Shown one piece after another: positions 33,857 through 42,615 of a stretch of DNA of 64,000 nucleotides; positions within the stretch are counted from its first letter, which is position 1; every line of letters starts with the position of its first letter. Both the position numbers and the translations under genes were made by a program. The notes below the pieces were generated by a model, which made no database searches, had not been told where the DNA came from, and was given only the letters and a program-made list of their open reading frames with translations. This stretch comes from Bradyrhizobium sp. 141 (lineage in GTDB: Bacteria; Pseudomonadota; Alphaproteobacteria; Rhizobiales; Xanthobacteraceae). The stretch lies in the NCBI RefSeq assembly GCF_023074055.1, contig NZ_JADPKR010000108.1, positions 372,001 through 436,000 of the forward strand, in the 5' to 3' direction.

Positions 33857-35296
33857 ATGCCGAAATCACTGGTCAAATCCGGCGCGGAGATCGACGGCTA
33901 CACCATCGGTGAATGCGTTCATGCCGGCGGCATGGCGACGCTGTGGACGGTCACCCATCCCGGCATCGACATGCCCTTGCTGATGAAGATTCCGCGGGTG
34001 TCGGAGGGCGAGGACCCCGCCGCGATCGTCTCCTTCGAGATGGAGATGATGATCCTGCCGCGGCTCGCGGGTCCGCACGTCCCGACCTGTTTCGGCACCG
34101 GCGATTTCGCGCGTCAGGCCTATGTCGTGATCGAGCGCATCGGCGGCACCACGCTCTACAAGCGGCTGCCCGACCTGCCGCTGCCGTATGACGAGGCGCG
34201 GCAGCTCGTCGCCAAGATCGCAACCGCGCTTGCTGATCTCCACCGGCAGAACGTGATTCATCACGACATCAAGCCGAGCAGCATCATGTTCCGTGAGAGC
34301 GGCGAGGCGGTGCTGATCGACTACGGCCTGTCGCATCACAACCACCTGCCGGATCTCTTGCAGGAGGAGTTCCGCCTGCCTTACGGCACCGCGCCCTACA
34401 TGGCACCCGAGCGGCTGTCTGGGGTGCGCGACGATCCGCGCAGCGATCTGTTTTCGCTCGGTGTGCTGCTATATTTCTTCACCACCGGCGAGCGGCCGTT
34501 CGGCGAGGGCGAGACGCTGCGTGCGATGCGGCGCCGGCTGTGGCGTGATCCGTATCCGCCGCGCAAGCTCCGCGCCGATTATCCGCCCTGGCTTCAGGAG
34601 GTGGTGCTGCGCTGTCTCGAGATCGAGCCGGTGTGGCGCTATCCGACGGCGTCCCAGCTCGCCTTCGATCTCGCCCATCCGGACCAGGTCAAGCTCACCA
34701 CGCGCTCGGAGCGGATCAAACGCGACTCCCTCGGCGTCGCATGGCGCCGCCGCTTCAACCAGGGCGTCATGGCGCCGCGCGCGAAATCGGATGTTGCCGC
34801 CCAAATCGCGTCGAGCCCGATCCTCGCTGTCGCGCTCGACACGGTGGAAGGCGCACCGGAGCTGAACGAGGCGCTACGCGTGACCACCGAGCGCATCCTC
34901 GCCACCTTGCCGTCGGCGCGGCTTGCCTGCGTCAACGTGCTCAAGCTGAACCGGATCGCGATCGACCGGACGCTGGACGAGCAGGGATCCAACAAGCATA
35001 TCGACCGTCTGGTGGCGCTCAGGCATTGGGCGACGCCGCTCAAACTGGACGAGAGCCGGCTGTCGGCTCATGTGCTGGAGGCGGTCGATCCCGCCGCCGC
35101 GATCCTGGAGTTTGCCGAGGCCAACCAGGTCGACCATGTCATCATCGGCGCGCGGCAAGGCTCGTTCAGGCGCACGCTGCTCGGCAGCGTCTCGGCCAAG
35201 GTGGCCGCGGAAGCGGCCTGCACCGTCACCGTGGTACGGCCGCCGCGGATGGCTGGGGAAGTCGGCGAGTCCCATGCCGCCGAAGGGCCGGGATAG
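33857..35296 (+). CDS. Serine/threonine protein kinase fused to a UspA-like domain
   Basis: A 479-residue fusion. The kinase domain covers about 12-275: Gly-rich loop CVHAGGMATLW, Lys44 in LLMKIPR, catalytic Asp137 in a variant HHDIKPSSIM (HRD reads HHD), DYG in place of DFG at 155-157, and GTAPYMAPE. The motifs expected for catalysis are kept. A universal-stress-protein domain follows at about 320-462 (SPILAVALDTV to CTVTVVRPPR); its ATP motif (GARQG then LLGSVS) is one residue short and lacks the second Gly. No transmembrane helix, so it is likely cytosolic and acts on the membrane partners. Confidence 0.85.
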   Translation: MPKSLVKSGAEIDGYTIGECVHAGGMATLWTVTHPGIDMPLLMKIPRVSEGEDPAAIVSFEMEMMILPRLAGPHVPTCFGTGDFARQAYVVIERIGGTTLYKRLPDLPLPYDEARQLVAKIATALADLHRQNVIHHDIKPSSIMFRESGEAVLIDYGLSHHNHLPDLLQEEFRLPYGTAPYMAPERLSGVRDDPRSDLFSLGVLLYFFTTGERPFGEGETLRAMRRRLWRDPYPPRKLRADYPPWLQEVVLRCLEIEPVWRYPTASQLAFDLAHPDQVKLTTRSERIKRDSLGVAWRRRFNQGVMAPRAKSDVAAQIASSPILAVALDTVEGAPELNEALRVTTERILATLPSARLACVNVLKLNRIAIDRTLDEQGSNKHIDRLVALRHWATPLKLDESRLSAHVLEAVDPAAAILEFAEANQVDHVIIGARQGSFRRTLLGSVSAKVAAEAACTVTVVRPPRMAGEVGESHAAEGPG

Positions 35297-35321
35297 GCCG
35301 CCTGGCGAGCTGAGGGGTGGA

Positions 35322-35513
35322 TCAGGCCGCGTGGGCGGAGTGGGAGACGCGCTTGCGGCGGATTGGCCAGGAGAAATGCGGGCCGGGCTCGCCGTGATCC
35401 GCGCTGCCGCCAAAATACTGGATGATCTCGCGGCAGGGCTCGCAATTGAACAGGTTGCGCGACGCGGATGCCTTGGTCATTTCCTTCAGGCAGTTCGGGC
35501 AGTGCGGTTTCAT
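35322..35513 (-). CDS. Small double-CxxC protein
   Basis: A 63-residue protein with CPNC at residues 5-8 and CEPC at 24-27, the spacing of a zinc ribbon. No Shine-Dalgarno is visible before ATG 35513, so the call rests mainly on the Cys pattern. It is the last of three small minus-strand frames. Function unknown. Confidence 0.5.
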   Translation of the reverse strand: MKPHCPNCLKEMTKASASRNLFNCEPCREIIQYFGGSADHGEPGPHFSWPIRRKRVSHSAHAA

Positions 35514-35537
35514 GGGAGGGGTCCGGAAAAGGAAGTC

Positions 35538-35717
35538 TCAGTGTCGTCGCTGCGAGAAAAACGAATGATCGAGGTCCGAATTGTCGAGCCCGGCATCGTC
35601 GTCGGGCGCGCCATCGGCGCGCTCGAGGCGGCCGAAGAAATAATCGAGGCCCGGATGCGGGCGGCGCGGAATCCGGCACCTGCGCTTCGGCTGGCGCTTC
35701 ACGAGTGCGATCTGCAT
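35538..35717 (-). CDS. Hypothetical small protein
   Basis: A 59-residue frame starting MQIALVKRQPKRRCRIPRRP, very basic, then acidic (DGAPDDDAGLDNSDLDHS). It begins 5 bp after the preceding small ORF, which would allow coupling, but its own ribosome site is weak. The skewed charge layout could also be a GC-rich chance frame. Confidence 0.4.
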   Translation of the reverse strand: MQIALVKRQPKRRCRIPRRPHPGLDYFFGRLERADGAPDDDAGLDNSDLDHSFFSQRRH

Positions 35718-35722
35718 GGCGC

Positions 35723-35866
35723 TCAGCCCCGGCGACGATGAAGGTGGATGATGCGGGCAGAAGCCGCGACCTTCACCGGTCGCGCCACGTAGAAGCTGCG
35801 AGCCGCAATCGCCGCATTGAACCCTAACCACAACGCTACGCCAGTCCAAACCAGGGTCGTCGTCAT
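35723..35866 (-). CDS. Small membrane-associated protein
   Basis: A 47-residue frame: MTTTLVWTGVALWLGFNAAI followed by a basic tail ending HLHRRRG. The hydrophobic N-terminal helix with a positive C-terminus fits a single-pass small membrane protein. GGGAG lies 6 nt before ATG 35866, a strong ribosome site. It is too short for routine gene callers and its function is unknown. Confidence 0.6.
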   Translation of the reverse strand: MTTTLVWTGVALWLGFNAAIAARSFYVARPVKVAASARIIHLHRRRG

Positions 35867-36031
35867 GATGTGCTCCCGTCAAAAGCAAGCAGGAGTCACT
35901 TGCGGTGATTTGCGCGAATCAGTGAAGTCCGGATGAGTACGGATCAAGAGTGCAATTTTGGACGTCGCGCGTTGCAACACCCGTAAAAGCCGCGGGACTT
36001 TCCGCCGTCCGCCTGCGCCGCTTGAACCAGC

Positions 36032-36733
36032 TCAAATCGCTTCGCCGCGGGCCCCTAGCGCAGCGTTGCGGATCGCGGCGATGTTGGTCTTGTAGGCTTC
36101 CTGCGTGCCGCCCTTGAACACGGATGTGCCGGCGACGAAGGCGTTGGCGCCGGCCGCGGCGAGCGCGCCCGCAACGTCGGCACCGACGCCGCCGTCGACC
36201 TCGATGTCGATCGGGCGTCCTGCCGTCATCGCGCGGATGTCGCGGATCTTGCCGATCGCGGAGGGGATGAAGGCCTGGCCGCCGAAGCCGGGATTGACCG
36301 ACATCACCAGCACGAGGTCGACGAGGTCGAGGACATATTCGAGCGTGCTGACCGGCGTGCCGGGATTGAGCGAGACGCCGGCCTTCTTGCCGAGCGCGCG
36401 GATCGCCTGGAGCGAGCGGTGCAAATGGGGACCCGCTTCCGCATGCACGGTGATGTGGTCGCAGCCGGCTTTCGCGAAAGCCTCGAGATAGGGGTCGCAG
36501 GGCGAGATCATCAGATGTGCGTCGAAGATCTTCTTCGTATGGGGACGCATCGCCTTGATGACGTCGGGGCCGTAGGAAATGTTGGGAACGAAGTGACCAT
36601 CCATCACGTCGAGATGGATCCAGTCGGCGCCGGCGGCGTCGACGCTGCGCACCTCCTCGCCGAGCCTGGAGAAATCCGAAGCCAGGATCGAGGGCGCGAT
36701 TGCCAGGGGGCGGGGGGCGAAGGCTTGGGTCAT
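36032..36733 (-). CDS. rpe: Ribulose-phosphate 3-epimerase
   Basis: A 233-residue TIM-barrel enzyme interconverting ribulose-5-phosphate and xylulose-5-phosphate in the pentose phosphate and Calvin pathways. Seen are APSILASDFSRLGEE, the metal-site WIHLDVMDGHFVPN, DAHLMISPCDPY, VMSVNPGFGGQAF, and IEVDGGVGADVAGALAAAGA with FVAGTSVFKG for the phosphate. ATG 36733 starts the normal family N-terminus. It is divergent from the EF-hand gene. Confidence 0.96.
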   Translation of the reverse strand: MTQAFAPRPLAIAPSILASDFSRLGEEVRSVDAAGADWIHLDVMDGHFVPNISYGPDVIKAMRPHTKKIFDAHLMISPCDPYLEAFAKAGCDHITVHAEAGPHLHRSLQAIRALGKKAGVSLNPGTPVSTLEYVLDLVDLVLVMSVNPGFGGQAFIPSAIGKIRDIRAMTAGRPIDIEVDGGVGADVAGALAAAGANAFVAGTSVFKGGTQEAYKTNIAAIRNAALGARGEAI

Positions 36734-36985
36734 GGCGCGATTTCCCGTGGCGACCGTGAAAGATGGGCCTCGCCTAACATGGGCCTCCGTGGCGGGCAAT
36801 GCAGGGGAGGCGTGCTTCCTGTGGGCGGAAATTTCTGCCGCGACCGGCATGAATTGCCGGTCTTCCCGGGCCGTCCAAGCCGCGGCGGCGGCGGATTTCA
36901 TTGAACTTTTTGCGTTGGCACGACGCTTGCTGACATCACCTGCAGAACATTGGCCGCGGCATGCCGCGTCGGTTGGAGTTGTGCA

Positions 36986-37765
36986 ATGTTGTTTGCCCTT
37001 GGCGCTGTCTCGAGTGCCCTCGACGCGATCCAGTCGCTGACGAACTCGAAGTCGTCTTCGTCGACGCAGAAGGCCGGATCTTCGCAAGGCGCAACCAACC
37101 CGTTCGCGATCGACAGCACGGGCAGCATGACGACCTCGTTGGTCAGTTCAGGCAGCCCCCCACAGATCGCGCCGGCGACCATGAGCGCGCTGCTCGCGGC
37201 GCAGAGCCAGTCGACCGACGGCGCGAGCAGTTCGGCGAGCTCGACCTCGTCGAATTCGTCGTCCTCGGCGTCGAAGGGCCGGGAGGCTGCGCTCAAGGAT
37301 CTGTTCTCGCAGATCGATGCGGACGGCGATGGCAGCATCACCAAGTCCGAGTTCGAGGACGCGCTGGGCGCCGGCGGCACCAACCTCGCGCAGGCCGATA
37401 ACGTGTTCTCGAAGCTCGATGCGAACTCCGACGGCAACGTCGGCCTTGACGAGATCTCGAAGGCGCTGAAGAGCGGCCACCACGGACACCATCACGCGCA
37501 AGGTGCCGGCGGCTCGGGCGATGGATCGGATTCCTCGTCGAAGTCCAAGGGCGGATCGACCTCGACCACGACGACCGCTGCCGACGGCTCGACCACGACG
37601 ACCGTCACCTATGCCGACGGCTTCAAGATGTCGACAACGGTGCCGGGCGCCTCCAGCCCCCGTAATTCGGCCTATGATCTGTTCGCGCAGTTGATGCAGC
37701 GGCAAGGCGGGCAGGGGCAAAGCGCCCCGGCGGCGGCCGGCTCGTCCATGTCGATGAGCGTGTGA
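36986..37765 (+). CDS. EF-hand calcium-binding protein
   Basis: A 259-residue protein with two canonical EF-hand loops: DADGDGSITKSE at 111-122 and DANSDGNVGLDE at 145-156, ligands intact. The first 100 residues are Ser/Thr-rich and disordered-looking; a His-rich stretch (HHGHHHA near 165) and a Thr-repeat/Gly region follow. No signal peptide is clear, although the first 15 residues are mildly hydrophobic. ATG 36986 has GGAG 8 nt upstream. It probably senses or buffers Ca2+, perhaps with metal binding by the His tract; the partner is unknown. Confidence 0.85.
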   Translation: MLFALGAVSSALDAIQSLTNSKSSSSTQKAGSSQGATNPFAIDSTGSMTTSLVSSGSPPQIAPATMSALLAAQSQSTDGASSSASSTSSNSSSSASKGREAALKDLFSQIDADGDGSITKSEFEDALGAGGTNLAQADNVFSKLDANSDGNVGLDEISKALKSGHHGHHHAQGAGGSGDGSDSSSKSKGGSTSTTTTAADGSTTTTVTYADGFKMSTTVPGASSPRNSAYDLFAQLMQRQGGQGQSAPAAAGSSMSMSV

Positions 37766-37778
37766 GCGGCATCCGAGA

Positions 37779-37991
37779 TTAGCCGGCATATTCGTGCGTG
37801 ATGTCACGATAGACATACCGGTCACGGATTTCGTGGTTGAAGAACGTCCCCTTTGCGCGCGCGTCCCTGAACGCGGCGGCGACCTCGGGCGGAACGTCCT
37901 CGTAGACATAGAGGCGTCCGCTGACAAAGGTCACCTTCAATTCGCGCGTGTCGGGCGCATAGCGAAAGAAGCGGATCACGGAAGACGGCAT
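37779..37991 (-). CDS. KTSC domain protein
   Basis: A 70-residue protein consisting of one KTSC domain: SSVIRFFRYAPDTRELKVTF, then GRLYVYEDVPPEVAAAF and KGTFFNHEIRDRY. The family is small, often linked to RNA-related enzymes, and here the KTSC motif is not literal. Its end is 13 bp from the convergent EF-hand gene. Function unknown. Confidence 0.78.
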   Translation of the reverse strand: MPSSVIRFFRYAPDTRELKVTFVSGRLYVYEDVPPEVAAAFRDARAKGTFFNHEIRDRYVYRDITHEYAG

Positions 37992-38041
37992 GGCGGTAAA
38001 CCTTGACCTGCCAGGGTAACGCCGTATCCGCCGTTTCGTTT

Positions 38042-39037
38042 CTAACCGAACCTGTCCTTCCACGCCGGCTGCGCCCCCGGAAATGGCAGCGCGGTCGCGT
38101 TGTACACGCCGCTCGCAATCGCGCGCGCGACCACGTTGGCGGCGACCATGCCGAGCTCGGTGAGCTCAACCAGCGGCTCGATCGGCTTCTCGCAGGTGGC
38201 CGCAGCGAACAGCACGTCGCCGTCAAGTGGAGCGTGCACCGGATAGATCGCGCGTGCAAATCCGGTCTGGGCGATCATCGCGAGCCGTTTGGCCTGTGCC
38301 TTGCTCAGAATCGCGTCGGTGACGACGAGGCCGATCGTCGTGTTCTCGCGCTCAGTCGCGGCCGGACCGCCCTTGATACGCATCGCCAGCATGTCGGGCG
38401 TGAAGCTTGGCGGCAGGCCGCGTCTGCCGAACTCGCCGTTTTCCTCGAATGGTGCGGCCCAGAACCAGGGACCGTTGCCGACAGTGACGCTGCCGACCGC
38501 ATTCACCACCATGATCGCGCCGACCTTGATGCCGTTCGCGGTCACGGCCGACGCCGAACCGATTCCACCCTTGAAGGTGGCGGTGGTGGCACCCAGGCCC
38601 GCGCCGACGCTGCCGAGCGCGAAGTCAGCCCCGGCGGAAGCCGCGGCGGCGTAGCCGAGGTCGCGATAGGGTGAAAAGCGGCCCCAGGCCTTGTTGCCGC
38701 CGTTGAGCAGGTCGAACACGATCGCGCCGGGGACGACGGGGATCACGGCCTCCCTTACCCTGAAACCGCGGCCCTGTTCGGCGAGCCAAGCCTGTACGCC
38801 GCCACCGGCATCGAGCCCGAAGGCGGAGCCGCCGGAGAGTGCGATCGCGTCGATCCGCTCGACCGTATTGGCGACGTCGAGCAGCGAGACCTCGCGCGTG
38901 CCCGGGCCGCCGCCGCGAACATCGATGGCCGCGACCGCCGGGGAATCGAAGATGATCGCCGTCGTGCCGGAGGCGACTTTGGCATCCTCGGCATGACCGA
39001 CGCGGACGCCGGCGATATCGGTGAGGAGGTTGTTCAA
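38042..39037 (-). CDS. P1-family (DmpA-type) aminopeptidase
   Basis: A 331-residue N-terminal-nucleophile hydrolase of the P1/DmpA family, self-cleaving before a Ser. Seen are NLLTDIAGVRVGHAEDA at the N-terminus, GGSAFGLDAGGGVQAWL, and ENTTIGLVVTDAILSKAQA, where the Thr-Thr-Ile segment is the processing region in the family. The start is TTG 39037 with GAGG 5 nt upstream, since no ATG gives the full N-terminus. It is on the same strand as the KTSC gene, 50 bp apart. Confidence 0.87.
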   Translation of the reverse strand: MNNLLTDIAGVRVGHAEDAKVASGTTAIIFDSPAVAAIDVRGGGPGTREVSLLDVANTVERIDAIALSGGSAFGLDAGGGVQAWLAEQGRGFRVREAVIPVVPGAIVFDLLNGGNKAWGRFSPYRDLGYAAAASAGADFALGSVGAGLGATTATFKGGIGSASAVTANGIKVGAIMVVNAVGSVTVGNGPWFWAAPFEENGEFGRRGLPPSFTPDMLAMRIKGGPAATERENTTIGLVVTDAILSKAQAKRLAMIAQTGFARAIYPVHAPLDGDVLFAAATCEKPIEPLVELTELGMVAANVVARAIASGVYNATALPFPGAQPAWKDRFG

Positions 39038-39095
39038 ACTGGCCTCGCGAGCTCAAAGGAGTTCGCCTCTGCGATAGCGCAGAGAAGTCGCCGGC

Positions 39096-41903
39096 TCAAC
39101 TGGCCAGCGCCGTTCTGAGCATCTTGGCGAGCTCGGACTTGCGGTAGGGCTTCGCCAACAGCAACACACCGGAATCGAGCCGGCCATGATGGACGATGGC
39201 ATTTTCGGTGTAGCCCGAGGTGAACAGCGTCTTGAGGTCGGGGCGACGCCGGGCCGCTTCGTCGGCAAGCTGGCGGCCGTTCATGTTGCCTGGCATGATG
39301 ATGTCGGTGAAGAGCAGGTCGATGGCCTTGTCGCTGTCGATGATGATGAGGGCCTCCGCGCCGTTGGCGGCCTCGAGCGCGGTATAGCCGAGGCTCTTGA
39401 CCTGCGTCACAACATATTGCCGCACCAGCGCGTCATCCTCGACGATCAGGATCCTTTCGCTGCCGCCGGTGATGGGCACGTTCTGGAGCACCTCGAACTC
39501 GGTCTCCTGCACCCCGGTCGAGCGCGGCAGGTAGATCTTCACGCTCGTGCCGTGGCCTACCTCGCTGTAGATCTTGATGTGGCCGCCCGACTGCTTGACG
39601 AAACCGAACACCATGCTCAAGCCGAGGCCGGTGCCCTTGCCGACCTCCTTGGTGGTGAAGAACGGGTCGAAGACCCGGTCGATCAGGTCCGGCGGAATTC
39701 CGCTGCCGGTATCGCTGACGGCAATCATCACGTAATTGCCGGCGACGACGTCGGGGTTCATGCTGGCATAGCCGTCGTCGAGGAAGATGTTGCGGGTTTC
39801 CAGCACCAAGGTGCCGCCGTCGGGCATGGCATCGCGCGCGTTCAATGCGAGATTGAGGATCGCGGTGGATAGCTGGCCAGGGTCGACCAGCGTCGGCCAG
39901 GCGTCCTCGGTGAGCTGCGGCATGATCGTGATCTGCTCGCCCAACGTCGGGTGCAGCAGCTTGGCGGCTTCGAGCGCCAGCGCGTTGACGTCGATCTCGC
40001 GCGGCTGCAGCGGCTGCTTGCGGGCGAAAGCGAGCAGATGCTTGGTGAGCTGCGCGCCGCGTTCGGCTGCGTCGTCGATCAGCTTGGTGATGGCGGCAAG
40101 CTCGGGCCGGTCGGCGACGGCGTCGCTGAGAATGCCGATCGTGCCCGTGATGACGGTCAGCACGTTGTTGAAGTCGTGGGCGACGCCGCCGGTCAACTGG
40201 CCGATGGAGTCCATCTTCTGGACCTGCCGGAATTGGGCTTCGGCGGCCTGCTTCTCCGTGAGATCTCGGCCGATGAAGAAATGGCGCTTCACCGGCTCGG
40301 ACCAAGTGCCCATCCAGTTCAGCGTGACCTCGTGACCGTCGTAGTGATAGTAGCGAGCCTCGAAGCTGCGCTTGACCGCGCCGCGCCGCGCCGCGCGCAT
40401 CTCCTCCCGCGTCTTGTCGAGGTCGTCAGGGTGGATGAACTCGGTCGCGCTGTGCCCGATCATGTCGTCCGGGCTGAATCCGAGGATGTCTTTCACGCTC
40501 GGGCTGACCTGGATGAAATTGCCGAAACCGTCAGTCACCAGGATCAGGTCCTGCGAGGTCTCGAAGATGCGCTGGCGTTCCTCGATCTCGCGGCGAAGCT
40601 TCTCCTGCGCCTGCTTCTCCTCGGTGATGTCATGGGCGATCTTGGAAGCCCCGATGATCTCTCCGTTGTCCGATCTCAATGGCGAAACATTCAGGACAAC
40701 GTCGAGCGCGCGGCCGTCCTTGCGAATCCGCACCGTCTCGTGCTGGGCAATCGTCTCGTTGTCGGCGATCCGGTTGAGGATACTCCGGACTTCGCCCTTT
40801 CGCTCCGTGGGCACGATAATGTCGATCGACCTACCCACGGCCTCCGCGGCGGAATAGCCGAACAAGTGCTCGGCGGCCTTGTTCCACCCGGTGATGATGC
40901 CGTCGAGCGTCTTCGTGATGATTGCGTCGTTGGAGGATTCGACGACGGCGCCGTACAGAGCGAGGCGCTTGCCGTAGAAGTCGCGATCCGACGCCGATTG
41001 CTCGCGCAGCCTGCCGACGAGGCCCACCGTCCGGGCCTGAAGACGGACGTTCTCGATCAGCAGCACCGCGAGCACGAAGCTCGACGCGCAGAGGCCATAG
41101 AGACGGCCGGCGTAGAAACCGAGATCGAAGCGCGTGACGTTGACGATTGCAGACAGCGCGATGTCGAATAGCCATGCGCACATCACCACCATGAGCCAGA
41201 TGTCGATCACCGAATGCGGGCGGCGGAACCACAGCGAAACGAGCGCGGCGAAGCTCAGCGACCACACGAAGGATACGACCCCGATCATGGTCGGTGTGTA
41301 ACGGCCGTCGCGGAGCAGGACCGGCAACAGATCGTGCTGGGCGGTGACAATCCAGGTGAAGGCGGCCATGGTCGCGACGACGCCGAGCGCGATGGCGTAG
41401 ATCGGGCTGCTTGTCGCGCCCCGGATCCTGGGGCCGCCGTCCTTTTCCTTCAGCCAGGCATAGCCCAGCACGAACAGCGGGAAGCCGCCGTGCCAGATCA
41501 TGTAGAGCCAGACGGTGGTCTGGCTGCCGGCGCCGAACAGCCCGGTCGGTGCGAACAGGCCGGGGAAGGTGAGGGCATGGACCAGCGCTGCCGCGGCGGT
41601 GAACAGGTAGCCGGTCGACAGCCACAGCAGTGCGCGGGTCCGCAGCACCGAAAACTGCGACAGCAGCAGCACTGCCGTGATGATGTCGCTCACGGCCAGG
41701 GCGGATTGATAGCACGCGACGAAGGCGGGGACCGGCGGCAGCGCGATACCTGCGAACGGAACGGCCAGTGCGAACAGGATCGAGGAGACGCCGACGATCC
41801 ACAATGCCGCGGTCCGGTCGCCCGACGTGGCCGGCAGCGTCGAAAGAAATGTGCTTCGGTCGATCAAAGGCGCGTTCATCTCTTGCAGACCCGTTTTGAG
41901 CAT
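39096..41903 (-). CDS. Hybrid sensor histidine kinase with membrane sensor, two PAS domains and a receiver
   Basis: A 935-residue protein. Residues about 35-300 have seven or eight TM helices forming a MASE-type sensor. PAS-1 is at about 325-440 (NDAIITKTLDGIITGWNKAA) and PAS-2 at about 450-560. A HisKA domain has H in LTGGVAHDFNNVLTVI. HATPase motifs are LALNARDAMPDGG and GLGLSMVFGFV. A C-terminal receiver has the phospho-acceptor Asp in LLFTDIIMPGNMNG. ATG 41903 is used; ATG 41879 is an alternative. It is divergent from a lone receiver protein, a likely phosphorelay partner. The signal is unknown. Confidence 0.93.
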   Translation of the reverse strand: MLKTGLQEMNAPLIDRSTFLSTLPATSGDRTAALWIVGVSSILFALAVPFAGIALPPVPAFVACYQSALAVSDIITAVLLLSQFSVLRTRALLWLSTGYLFTAAAALVHALTFPGLFAPTGLFGAGSQTTVWLYMIWHGGFPLFVLGYAWLKEKDGGPRIRGATSSPIYAIALGVVATMAAFTWIVTAQHDLLPVLLRDGRYTPTMIGVVSFVWSLSFAALVSLWFRRPHSVIDIWLMVVMCAWLFDIALSAIVNVTRFDLGFYAGRLYGLCASSFVLAVLLIENVRLQARTVGLVGRLREQSASDRDFYGKRLALYGAVVESSNDAIITKTLDGIITGWNKAAEHLFGYSAAEAVGRSIDIIVPTERKGEVRSILNRIADNETIAQHETVRIRKDGRALDVVLNVSPLRSDNGEIIGASKIAHDITEEKQAQEKLRREIEERQRIFETSQDLILVTDGFGNFIQVSPSVKDILGFSPDDMIGHSATEFIHPDDLDKTREEMRAARRGAVKRSFEARYYHYDGHEVTLNWMGTWSEPVKRHFFIGRDLTEKQAAEAQFRQVQKMDSIGQLTGGVAHDFNNVLTVITGTIGILSDAVADRPELAAITKLIDDAAERGAQLTKHLLAFARKQPLQPREIDVNALALEAAKLLHPTLGEQITIMPQLTEDAWPTLVDPGQLSTAILNLALNARDAMPDGGTLVLETRNIFLDDGYASMNPDVVAGNYVMIAVSDTGSGIPPDLIDRVFDPFFTTKEVGKGTGLGLSMVFGFVKQSGGHIKIYSEVGHGTSVKIYLPRSTGVQETEFEVLQNVPITGGSERILIVEDDALVRQYVVTQVKSLGYTALEAANGAEALIIIDSDKAIDLLFTDIIMPGNMNGRQLADEAARRRPDLKTLFTSGYTENAIVHHGRLDSGVLLLAKPYRKSELAKMLRTALAS

Positions 41904-42148
41904 CTCCGCAGTTCCAAGTTCCGGCAGTCTTGACCTTCCGACCTCTACGGTAGCCCGTTCCGGGCGCGTGTCGTGAACTGTTGCAGCGACGACTCAACCG
42001 AAGGTTACAGCTTACTTAATTTTGGTGAGAACGCGGAGTAGGGTCCGGGTAAGATGCGCTTTACTGGGGCGGTGTCATAATGCCCTCCCGCCGCGGCGGG
42101 TTCCAGGTTTGAATCACACGAATTGATCGATCTGCGGGAGTTGTTCCC

Positions 42149-42535
42149 ATGCCTCGCGTTCTCATCATCGACGACCAGAAGGCCGTGCGCGCGATGGTCG
42201 CGATTGTGCTTCGGGTCAACCAATACGAGGTCGCCGAGGCCGAAAGCGGCGCGGCCGGGCTGAAAACCTTCACGGAAAGCCCCTTTGACGCGGCGATCGT
42301 TGATATTTTCCTTGGCGACACTAGCGGCGTCGATGTCATCGCGACCCTGCGCGAACGTGTGCCGGGGCTGCCGGTCGTGGCGGTGTCCGGGATGACGACG
42401 CTGGATTTCATGGACCAGACGCCACACCTCGCCAACGTGGTCTGCCTGCAAAAGCCGTTTCGGCCGAACGACCTCCTGCAAGCGCTGCGGAAGGCGCAGG
42501 CCGCAGCGGGCGGCGAATTGCCTGCAGCCGTCTGA
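42149..42535 (+). CDS. Single-domain response regulator
   Basis: A 128-residue CheY-like receiver without output domain. Acidic pocket RVLIIDDQKAV, phospho-acceptor Asp52 (AAIVDIFLGDTSG) and switch Lys in CLQKPFRPND are present. It reads away from the hybrid kinase across a 245-bp gap. It may receive phosphate from that kinase or act as a phosphate sink. Confidence 0.92.
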   Translation: MPRVLIIDDQKAVRAMVAIVLRVNQYEVAEAESGAAGLKTFTESPFDAAIVDIFLGDTSGVDVIATLRERVPGLPVVAVSGMTTLDFMDQTPHLANVVCLQKPFRPNDLLQALRKAQAAAGGELPAAV

Positions 42536-42552
42536 CCTTGGCGCAAGAAGAA

Positions 42553-42576
42553 ACGCCCCGGGGCAAGCCGGGGCGT
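42553..42576 (-). terminator. Intrinsic terminator after livK
   Basis: Perfect 9-bp stem ACGCCCCGG / CCGGGGCGT around GGCAAG. On the minus strand it is followed by a T-rich TTCTTCTT tract. It lies between convergent livK and the receiver gene and may serve both. Confidence 0.88.
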
Positions 42577-42615
42577 GATGATGGTTGGTTGTCGGCTCGG
42601 GTTCGGCAAGCGCGC

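Noticed and set aside
30926..35296. Zorya-type anti-phage system suggested by the MotA-like protein
   Set aside because: No ZorB with a peptidoglycan-binding domain, no ZorC and no ZorD helicase are encoded; the neighbours are a phosphoesterase and a kinase.
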